Of a stretch of DNA of 64,000 nucleotides, positions 42,101 to 53,700 are shown piece after piece (position 1 is the first letter of the stretch; every line of letters begins with the position of its first letter). Position numbers and translations under genes: made by a program. Origin of the DNA: Istiophorus platypterus (Eukaryota > Chordata > Actinopteri > Istiophoriformes > Istiophoridae); contig CM029115.1 of the NCBI GenBank assembly GCA_016859345.1, positions 17,921,501-17,985,500 on the forward strand, in the 5' to 3' direction. The notes beneath the pieces were generated by a model, which saw only the letters and a list, made by a program, of their open reading frames with translations, was not told the DNA's origin and made no database searches.

Positions 42101-45100
42101 TCTAAGCTTTTGTTTTGTAATCACAACAATGTCTAAAGCTCTTAGTAAATAACAGCTGGTAATGTTAACCCTAACCCCAGAGTGAACCTTACTCGTTTAA
42201 CTGTACAGAAAACACATTTTAACCGGTTTCCAAGTTTCTAACCACTGCCGGAGACTTTTAACTAACAAAAGTCATGTTTACATGACATATTGCATCCATT
42301 ATAATCTCTACATCTAGCAAACATGAAAATGCCTTTGAATGTCTTTGTTGTGGTTTTCCAACATTTCTAGGCCTGTTACTGCCACCAACTTTTGATCCGT
42401 GTGGAGTAGTGTGAAACTGGCAGGAGGGATGTGTATCAGGTCACACATGTGTGCACCTCTATGTGTATATTACAAAGAAAAAGAGGACCTACATTTTAAA
42501 ACAGGGGTCATATAACGCCACAAAGTACCTTTAAAATTGGATGTCAGTCACTATTTAATCATAGTTTCATGAAATTGATTAATTCTTCTTGCCATGAGCA
42601 TTCAGTACCATGAGACATCATCTTGATTTCGTTCATAATTGATCATTGTTTATGGGTCCTCATTTGTGTTCCATAATTAAAGCCATAAATAATAAATAGT
42701 CACAAGATGACATTTCTTTCTGTCTGCTGCAACATATGATTTTTTTTACTTTGGAAAGTGAGAATGTGTGTTTGCATCTCTGCCAGACCTAAGCTGAAAA
42801 ATGATTAAATTAAGAGATGTGATGGGGGAACCTTTCCACGTGCAAGTGAGGTGAGGGGAACAGACAGCATTTAATTTCTCAATGGCCAAACAACAAAGCA
42901 AATCACTATTCCTCAGTAAATGGTCTACATCCATTCCCAGGGGATCATGAACAACTTTCTTAGAGACCTGCGGAAGGTGGACAATATTAATTCATTTGAA
43001 CAATTCACTAATGATACCTCTATAGCCATTCATAAATTTTCAGTATTTTCAAATGGTAGTAAAAGTTTAGGTAATGAAACAGTGTTGCAACCAACAGGTG
43101 GGAGGTTTATTCAAATGAAGCAGCGCATTTCAAGGTATTTGTATTTAGGTGGAAAATATGTGTTACGACCCTCTGAAATGGCTCATTTGAAAGAGGGTCT
43201 AACATAATCAAAAGTGTCAGGTTGAAAATATAATATTCAGATTTGAATTTCAAATGAACACCAAACTGACCACAAATAAGGCTGATGGGCTGGACAAAAA
43301 TTAATAAAAAGAAAGGGAAACCCCAAACCAACACAGAAAGGTTCCTAGGATCTAGGCTCTTCCCTCTAACCTTAAATAATAGGAAAACTAAACCTAACAG
43401 AAATAAAGCCACAAAAGCAGAACTACTAGACCCATGAAACAAACTGACTGTAAAAGGCAAAAAAAAAAAAAAGAGATAGTACATTCAACAGTACAGCTGC
43501 TGTTAAGGCCCAGGAAGAGAGGAGAGAGATATTCCTGCCCCCTCTTTATTGGTCCTCCCTCAATCAGGCCTGGTCACAGCCACCTGGAAGAGAACAGATG
43601 AACAAGATAAATGTTATGCTTAACATATCCAGCAGGAGAGGGAGAAATACATGAGGATAGACATCTCTGAACTGCAACCTTTTGTGGTGCAATGTCAATC
43701 TGCTGCCACTTTTGTGATTTTATCAACAAGAGCAAAATAAATAAACAGGGCAAATATGCAGCAATAACAAAATAATGTTAAAAAAAAGTAAAATAATTAT
43801 GGTGGCGTTTAAAATTGACATACAAAAATGTGTATATTTTGTTTGAAGGATGTCAGTAAATCATTATGAATTTATCTGTGAATTAGCATGTGTGATTCTT
43901 AAAGCATTTTGTCCACAGCTATAACCATTGAAAAGCTCCTCCTTCAGGTCATTGAATATCTGCAGGCATCTGGAGGTAGCAGGACACATACTGTATGTTG
44001 ATACACCTGCATCCTCTGATTTGAGAAGTGCTGTACCGGAGCACAGTGCAGTTACACACAGCTGTCAACTGTATTTACCTTTATTAAATCATGTGCAAAT
44101 GACCCCAGACTGCTACAAAGTAAACCCTTAAAATGCCACACCAACCAGACTGGTCTGTTATGACCCTACTATATTGTTAAGTGGGATATGTTGGATTACA
44201 GCTGTTCATCAATCGTTTCCCTTTAGCAAAATAAGCATTTCATGTTTAATTGATGAAATCAATTGCATTAGAAATGTGTCAGATTTTTGGTATGATGTGA
44301 GTGTTAATGATGTAAGCTAGAAAAGAAATAGTGTTGGATTAATGCAGTCATATAATTGGCTTTTACCTTGGTGTCTTTTGTCTTTGCTTTCCCTCATTTG
44401 CTCTTCCACTCCTCAGTCCCATTTTACAAAAGCAGAATTTAGTCCTTTAGGGCCTGCCAGGTGGCACAGCAGATTTCAGACAGGCTGTTGCAAATCACTG
44501 TTTGACTCAGCTTGTTCCTCAAAGGATAAGATGCAAGAGTCACAGCCAGTCACTCAGTCAAATCCACTAGAGCACTGTGAAGGGTTTGCACCGACAAGTA
44601 AAAATGTTTTTTAAATTGCCAGAATGATTTATCGCCCCCCCCTTTCTTTTTTGATAATCCTAGCCATTTTACAGGTTCTTAAACTGTACCCCTAATCCTC
44701 AAGCTCATTTTAATGGCATTACATTTGATCTGAACAAAAATAAAGAAGCTAACTTATTGTCCTGCATGGAAATATTGAGAAAATAACTTAAAGATAAGCA
44801 GTTTCTAAGGACATGGAAGCTGTTCATTGCATTTTACAGTGAGAAAGAAAGGAATTGTCAGTGGAAAGATGTGAACAGAATCAAAGATGAGCACATCTGC
44901 TCTAGGTATGGTAAACTGAGAAAAAAGAGAGGTTTTCTATAGTTGACCATGTCAACTTAAGTAAAAATTCCTGGTTATTCTGTGTTTTGTTGTGAGGCAC
45001 AAAGGAGAGGTTCTAAAGGAAAGTTGTAAGTTTGGAAAATAACCCTGAGCAGTTACTACTTGTGTCGGCGGGGGAACACATCTGTTGACTGCCTTTGACT

Positions 45101-48100
45101 ATTGGGTACAGACTGGAAACCACTTCAACAGTCGAAGGATGATCACTTGACTTGACTTGACTTTGTATTCAGCTTCCTTTTTATATTAGAATGAGGAGTG
45201 GTAGTCTCTCTCGACGCCATCCATCTTTACACCAGTACTCATGCATGCACACACTCCTACACTGTGGACCATATACACCCTTATGGCAGACTATTGGAGG
45301 GCTCTAGCATTTACACCCTCTAGTATAATACTAATTATGGTATTACAATTTGTTCCACCTCATTTGGTGAGGAAATTACTGCAATCAAGTTCTAATCCCC
45401 CCTCTAACTCAAGAAACCATGAACTAATGAAACCCTTGAGGAGGACAGGGATGTGTATGCTTGTCTTACTCTTTTTGGGTTCCCTTCTGTGTGGTTCAGC
45501 TAAGGACCAACCTTTTATTTAGACCATGTCCACAGTAATGTGAATAAATCTGAAAATGTTGTCTTTAAATTGAAATACTTAGCATCCACACTAGCATTTT
45601 CAGTGTTTTTGAAAATTTTTCTGTTGATACTGAAATACCACAACAAAGGAAACATGGTTAAATATCAACTTTTTGCTTTGTATTACTGCTATGATCTGGT
45701 AAAGAGCTTGGTTTGGAAGATCGGGTTTTGTGACAAACATGGGTGGTTAACCCATTCTACTTATCAGGGTAGAGCTTTGGTCTGTTGCCTCCAACTGTGT
45801 GATTGCCTGTAGTTTAATTTAGTTTACAGACTGTAGTTTACAGTTTTTTCAGTTTTATAGCTAAGCAAAATGACTTCTACCATGTTTGTAAAAGGTATGT
45901 AAATATGTGACTATTTTCGAATCAAAGTTGGAGGACCAGCATTCTCAAATTTATTTACTTAGGGGAGACACGCTAATGAAGATCACTGGTGGAAAATGCA
46001 GGAGTAATTTGGATGAGGGGGAAAAAAACTACACTAAGCTGAAAATTTTGTTAACGACCTCAAGAGCACCCCTCTGACCACACTAGCATTAAGTACGATT
46101 CTGTGTACCCTGGATCAGTGGGAGTCCTGCAGGTGTTGCCTCCTGTTCTGAGGGGGCTTTAAGTGGGTACGTAGTGTTGTGAAAAAGCCCCCCTGAACCA
46201 CTCACTGCTAACATCTCTTAAACTTAAACCTCTTCCTAAATTCCTGATGAGCTAAGCCGTTTAGCCATGGGCCCTAAACAAAGTCATCAGAGATCCTGAC
46301 TGTGTTGGACATATAGGGTGTTTACATCAACATATCATTGTACAGCTAAAAACACATCTCTCTCCCTCATTCCCCACATGATTTAATTTGTCAAAAATGT
46401 GTCTTTGCAGCAAAATAGCTTAAATTGTAATAATTTAAATAATCATGGACTAAGAAATTTCAGTATAAGCTATAACATGGGTAATTGAGAAGCCTGGTAA
46501 TGCAGCGATGAGATTATAAGGGGAGATTTCACTAATAAAACAAATTAAGATCAGTTTACTGATGTATTGGGGAATCACAGCCTGTGAGATTATAGGCCTA
46601 GGAGACTAAAAGAGAAAGCCAGAGTTACTAATTCGTGATAAGCATGTGACCATATTACTAATGCTGCCTAATAATTCATAACACATAACAGTGGCTCCAG
46701 CTCAGTCATTATCCTTAAACCTCCCAAAACATTGCTATGGGCTACATATAGTTGCAAGTAGCCCTAATAATGAATCATCTAAGAGTTTGTATTTGCAACT
46801 TTAAAGTTGAACATGTTTACATTTATTTATTTATTTAATTTCATAAAAGGGATATAGATATGTCTCTGTGTACGTGTATGTCAGTGCTTGTCAGTCGGGA
46901 ATGTATGTGGGTACAAGAGTAGTTAGCTCATATCTGTAAGAGAAACCTGAGGTAATAGGATTAATGTCAGACTCGGATACCCAGGAGGCCCATTCCCACC
47001 AAACCAGTGCAGCTCTGCCAACACATACACATTACAGAGAGGCTTTCAGTCTAATGTAAAATATTCTTTAGCCACGGTCTCATGTATGCTTCCATTAATA
47101 CTGGCATACAAGCATATAAAACAAGCATCCCTTATTCTGATATATTTATAAATACAGACAGTCATACTTCTAAAGTTCTGCTCAACCTCGAATTTTTAAC
47201 AGTATACAATACAGGATTTTCATGAAATAATAATATGTAGACTCATACAAAAGTAATCCCTCTCAATCAACACTTATGACCCTCTAGAAGTGTGTGATGG
47301 TGTATTTATCTGCAGAGAACATGCCGTCTGCCTCTATTTCCTTTTTTTCTTCGTACTGTGCTGTATTTGGGACGTTTCTTGGCTGCAGCCTTTGTTCAGT
47401 GGGTGTGTCGCCCCCAGCCATCAACAACGTGCATGATGTGAGGACAGAACTCCATCTCTCTCTTCGGCTCTCGTTTTGGGTCATAGATGACATGACACTA
47501 TTTCTAATATATCCGCCTATATTGGTCTATAGGTCAGTGATGGCCAACGATGGCCAGCGATGGACTGCAATAGCCTAATCATCATTATCGTAGTTTTTTT
47601 TTTAATTTCTTATAGCATATCTCACCTATTTCTCTATTCTGTGTTTGCCCCCCCCCTTTTATCTGCTCACTAAGCAACTACCAATCCACTTCCACTTTCT
47701 TCACATCTAATCTGTCTCTCTTTTTGTCCTGCCTCTCATTTATCATCTACTCTCTAAGGCTTGAAGACCATTGCTTCTTTATCAGTTAGCTGCAGCAGGG
47801 GGCATGTCACTCTGCCTCTATCCTTTCCAGTCATCATCACTCCATTTCTGTTTTTCCTCAAGCCTGTACTGGTCTCATCTTTCTTCCCCCTGCATTTTTA
47901 CCTTAACAGGACCTCATCAGGCCGCCTTCTTTTGTACTTTTTGTTCATCACTTGATTGTTTTTCCTGTCCCTTGTTTTCACTCCATCTAGGATGTTTTAG
48001 CTACAGTTCTAAAGAAGGCAAAGCACTCTTGACACTTTGTATGCTGGTGGGAAATGTAAATTTATAACATCTGCCTTGGCTCCCTCTCTTTTTCCATCTC

Positions 48101-50718
48101 CTTATGGATTTGTTAAAATAGCCATAATTAGGTGGCTGTGTCAGGACGCGACCTGTTGCCAAGAGAAGTTGTAGTGGAAAAATCATATAAGTTATCTCAG
48201 CTGTGAGGGTGGGATAAATTACACCCCTGTTCATTTTTATACACTGAGTCAGATGACTTAACGTAATAGCCAGTATAGCTATTCCCACCTTAAACCTGAG
48301 CAGAACTCAAATCAAAGGTCACCTGTGTGGGTCAGCAGTGCCTATGAGAAATACGAAATGTAAAACGTATATCAATGACAATGGCATGGCAATGTATACT
48401 CAGACTGAAAAATGTAATAAACAGTCAAGTAACAATCCAATTAATGAATTTTATTGACAGTAAAGCGGGGGACAGTTTTTATCCTTAGTTTCCATTTTAC
48501 CCAGATACTGAAACAGGCATCATGGTTGTGTCTTTACACAAAACAAAAGAAAAATAAGCAGAGAAAAGCCCAGCCTGACCCATAATCTATTCTATGTGAA
48601 GTAACACTGGCAGAAATGGCTTTGCAGACAACACGGTAACCATCGTGTCCGTGTGTGACAGCAGGCAGTTTTATAGGTCACAGTGTCATTCAATTAGGCT
48701 ATTGATTAATTGATTTGTGTGCTAGAGACAAGTCCACTATTTACAAGACATATACTGAAATCAGGGACACCACTGACCTGGCTCTTTGAAACATTATTGA
48801 CCGCATTTGACTGGTGCTCGGTCTGTTTAGATTTTTGTGTAGTAAGAAATGACATCAGACCAAGTATAAGTCAAGTGATTGAGAAGAATTGTGGTGGTTT
48901 ACACCAACTTAAAGTGTTTTTTGACGGTCAGAAAGTAGTGCACACATTTAAACTGAGTAAATTGACAGGGAGGCTATGATCACAGTAGGCAACTGCCAGA
49001 ATGCTGCAAGAGAGAAATTCTTGCATGCTCTATTTACCAAACAGAAATGGACATTCATCAAAAAGTTTTCCTTGCTAATTTCCACAATGCGTGTTGAAAA
49101 CAAAAAGAGAGGTTAAAATTGCTTAGTGGATGGATAGATGAGAGCAACATGCACTGTAAAATATATGAAATAAGCAAAACTGCAGGTTTGGGGTTTATGT
49201 TGCTTCAAAAATAACAGCTAGCGCATCGCAGCAGTTTGCTATTTGCTCACTGTTTGTGGTTAGTTGTTTTGTTGTTTTTTTTTTTAATTTCTCCCACTTG
49301 ATCATGTAACAATACAGTAGTATCCTGAATCCAGATCTAGATATTAAAAGTATTCATGTGTCATTTAAGGCCACACACTCTTTGAATTTAAATCTTGACT
49401 GTAAACACGTCTGACCCAGGCTGGAGCAGTTTGTACAATGATCGTGTCCATAATCAGCTTAACCAGCTCAGTGTCTGTTATTGCCTTTCTAGAGCATCTT
49501 TCTAAGCCATCAAATTATTTATTTATTATTATTTTTATTTTATTTGAATAATAAAATAGTGTTGTGGTAGCACTTCAAAGTGTCCAATTTTTATAGCACA
49601 CTTTGGATGCAGCTCTCCCATAGGGCTGAATTTGTTAAATATTCATAATATGCTACACACAGGGTTGCAGATATTTATTCAAAGATTTAATAGAACGTCC
49701 CTAATACAGTGCCAAAAGTAGTGGAAATAATAAATATTTTGTTGATCAATGCATACCTGGTTTCATTAACCTGTATTTAAGATGACTTTGTCAGATGTTG
49801 GCAAAGTAACAAAAAATAGATTGCAGCCACTAGTTCAACTGCTGGTAAACATTTAGTATTTATGAGCCATGACCACATTTATTTCCTACTGGCTTCATTG
49901 TCAATCACACTTTTGTCATTTACATGTATTTATGTTGATTTTTTTTTTCAGGCAATGTTGTTATTATAAAAAAATGATATAATTATCTTAAAATTTGATT
50001 TGATTTACCTACCAGTTTGGTGCAACAGCTTGGAGATGACATTTAAACCACAACTTTATCTATTCCCTTTTCCATGCCATTGCCTTACAACAATAACAGA
50101 AAATACATATAAAAGAAAATGACTATATTATGAATAGAGAGCAGAAGGGGATATAGTTGGTCCAGAAACAGTGTTGGATGTGTAGCGCAAAGTTAAGAAA
50201 ACAGCATTCTCTCATCTCTAACTTTCTTAGTGATCACTCATTTTAAATATTAACATTTAAAATGCAAAAATCCAGCTAAACGGGTTCATTATGGAAGTAA
50301 TTTTCAGTGGTCTTTGAGCTCACCATTTGGATGGTAACATATAACTCAGGTAAAAGTTAGTTAAACCTATGATATACATGTATCATTGACACCCCCCCCC
50401 CCGAAAAAAAGCCCTTTTGCATTTTTGAGCAAACCTTGGATTTGTTGCCCTTTATATTATCATGATACCATTAAGACCTTTTTTGAGAATCACTTGTTGT
50501 GGACATGATCCTTTGAGTCAATTTTTTACCACTTCAGAGCAGCTTGCAAGTCCTGGTCAGTGATGCAGAAGGAGACTGGCTGGCGAGGCCTCTAGATGAT
50601 GTGTCATAAATTAGCTGATGAAATTAACATCTGTCCACAGCGTAATCCACTGCACCAGTTCTTGGTTTACAACATATTCACAGCTCATTACATCACACTG
50701 AAGTAAATGCATTTGCGC

Positions 50719-50768
<50 letters not shown>

Positions 50769-53700
50769 TCTCTCTCACTCTCTCACTCACACACACGCAC
50801 TTCTCACACACACGTGCTTCTCACACACGCTCAAAAACACACACAGAGATGTGTGTACTGTAATTTTGTGTTTGCCGTTAGACACAAGGCACCACAGGAT
50901 ATGAGGTAAAAGCCAGAAAAGTAAAGGTTGTTGCATCATTAACTCCAGTTTGCAATTGTCCGCCTGACTCAGTTTCCTTTAATATCCTCTGCTACAGTGC
51001 AAACAGGCTTTTCCATTTCAATAGAGAAGCCCATTGTGGTTCCAGAATGACTAAGAGGAATAAAATGAGGATGAGAGAGCAGAAGAAATTAAAAGAAAAG
51101 AGGTTTTAGAGGTCATGAAGTTAAAAAAAAAAAAATCAAAATAAGCCTATTTGTGTTAATTCTGTAAATTGATTACCAGTGAATTTATAGCTGCTGGTTA
51201 ATCCCCGATTTTCCTAATGCAACAGTCATGACTTGTAGCTGGTTTTGAACACCCCTGTGCTTGTCTTTGTGTGGGTCTGTCAATCAGAGAGCTTGGAGCC
51301 ATAAACATATGTCAGTTGCTTATGTGTTTGTGCCTGGTGCAATGTTTAGGGCTGGTACCGACCGATGTTTTTACAGCAATGACAAGGGACTCTTTACCTT
51401 TTGTGCTTTGTAAAATGGCAGCAGAAGTATGGGGATTACATTAGGCCTGTCATTTCATCTGTATCTTTTCATTTCTCTCTGCCCCCTCTCACGTTGCCCA
51501 CTCCTCTTTTTCCTCCTCCTCTCTGTCTTGAACAATGAGGTACAGCTGTGACCGCCCACTCTCTCTGCGTCCAACGTCATCTTTTTTGCGTCACTTGATT
51601 TCTTTATGGTGTTTCTGCTGCATTGTCATCATGCCAGCGCCTGGTAACCTCTTTTCTTGGACATACTCTTTTCTCCTGTTTCGGCTTGGTTCCTTTTTGG
51701 ACAATTCCTTCTTTACCTAGTTATCACATCCTCACCTCTTCTTGCCTTGTTCCTCCTCCTCTTCTCACCTCTGTCCCTTTTTTCCCCCAGAGATGACACT
51801 GGGTCATGCTTATTGTACTAATTGGTCACTTCAATTTTCTCATTAGTTTGTATTGGGTCTGATTTGTGTGCTGAGTCTCAGCACAGCAGGTTGCCTCAGC
51901 ATAATGCTTTTTATCTCAGTACACTGTTGTCAGCTATCTAAAACATTGTACATTTAAAATGATGTTTACTTAATAAAACCTATTTAAATTCTGTATTTTC
52001 TCTTGATTTAACTGTTTATTCACCTGTTGCATCTCAACCTTGTATTATCCTTTTCAATTTACACAACTTCTGTAAACATTTTTCACTGCTCATTCTTGCA
52101 CACACTTTTTTATCTCTTAGTTTCAATACTTTATTTCTCTGGCTTTGTTTAGATGGTCATTCAGTATACAGTATAACAACACAGTAGGCTTTAATTGGAT
52201 GTATTGTTGTTTATTCATTGCACACTGTAACTACAAACTTTTGCCTGTATTCCCACTAAACCAGAACTAATATCTAATATGTATTGGGATTTATACAGAT
52301 GTATGCCATTAATGTTACCCCAGTTGAGATAGTTATGAAGATCATAGTAATTAAAATAGAGGATACAGTCTTATATACAAACACATACATATACACAACT
52401 CCAGCAGGTCTTTTTTTTCCCGGAGGTAATTATGCTGGTTAGATGACAGCTTTTCTATTAAGCCACTCTTCACTAGTTTGATTGCATTGTAATGATAAAC
52501 AACTAATTAGCATGACAAGTATTATTTCTAAGAGTGTAATTACAATTTTCTGCTTCTTAAAGTACCAAAAGTTTGGATTTTTGGTTGTTTTTTTTTTTGC
52601 CGCCTGCCCTTCTCAGGCTGGGCAAGTAAGAGAGCACGCCCTTGCCCAAATTTAAAGTTTTTGTGTGTTATGAGATACAGGAGATTCAGTCACTGAAGCA
52701 GTTTATGTTTGTGTAGTTCAGTATGCCTAGCTGCTTCCAAACAGTGGAGGGGCAGGGTCAAAAAAACATCACATAATAACAATAATTAATCTTTGGGGAA
52801 ATCAAAGCAAGCTTAAGGTAGAGAGAGAGAGTGTGTATCGAGCTCCTGGCACATAGGTTCACAAACACACATACAAACGAAATCTTTCAATTTGAACGCA
52901 TAATCTATGACGGCTTCAAATTTATAACAAAATTTGCAATATAAAGAAAACATTATTATAAAGCTTTACATAATGAAATTTAAAAATTATTTTGTAAAAC
53001 AAGGAAATATTTTAAAAAGTTGCCCATACTGAATAAAGGAAAGTTTTGATTGTGAAATGGTGTTGTCAGTACTTGCATACCTCTTTAATTTCTTTTCACA
53101 AAGAAGGCAGCCTTTCAAACTTTTATGTGCTGCTTTGGTTGCCTCTGCCCTTGCCTCACTTTGCAGAAAATAAATGACTGATTTTTTGCCCACGGTGATG
53201 TGTCGGTTTTAGTCATTCATCCAATGTGTCCTTTTTCTTTATTTTTTTTTTTCTATGTTGTCAAGGATTATTTTTGCTTTTCTGTCTTCAGCTTAAGATG
53301 AATGGCAGCAGCTGTATATACTGACTCACTGTCTCTAGCACAGGTTTTGTGTCAGGTGTATACATCAAACTTGGAATTGGTGACATGTCTGAGTTTCCTT
53401 TTCCTTCCCTTTTTGTCAAAAGTGGCTCTAAAACTGTGTGAGGCTGTTACTGGTGAATATATGTCTCAATAACTTTTGCAGGTACATTGCATTGCCACCC
53501 TTGGCAGGAATAGATTGAGTTAAGAATAGTTGGAGCATTTACCTTTCCGTCAAGAAGTCTTGTTTTATTAAATATATAAATGCGTTTCTTTTTCAAAATG
53601 ATCTGATCATTACAGCCATTAAAGTTCCTGCCATACTCTGTGTAGAGAACTTGGTTCTATCTCTGCATCCACTGTTGATATTGTGCATTGCCAAGAACCC

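Noticed and set aside
43107..43484. 125-codon hydrophobic minus-strand frame
   Set aside because: The hydrophobicity comes from a purine-rich + strand and a poly-A run; there is no recognisable domain and no start context of note.
45241..45522. 93-codon frame with a hydrophobic C-terminal stretch
   Set aside because: No family resemblance, no splice context, and it ends at what looks like repeat sequence; compatible with chance.
50707..50904. Frame encoding Ser-Leu repeats
   Set aside because: Translation of the (CT)n microsatellite.
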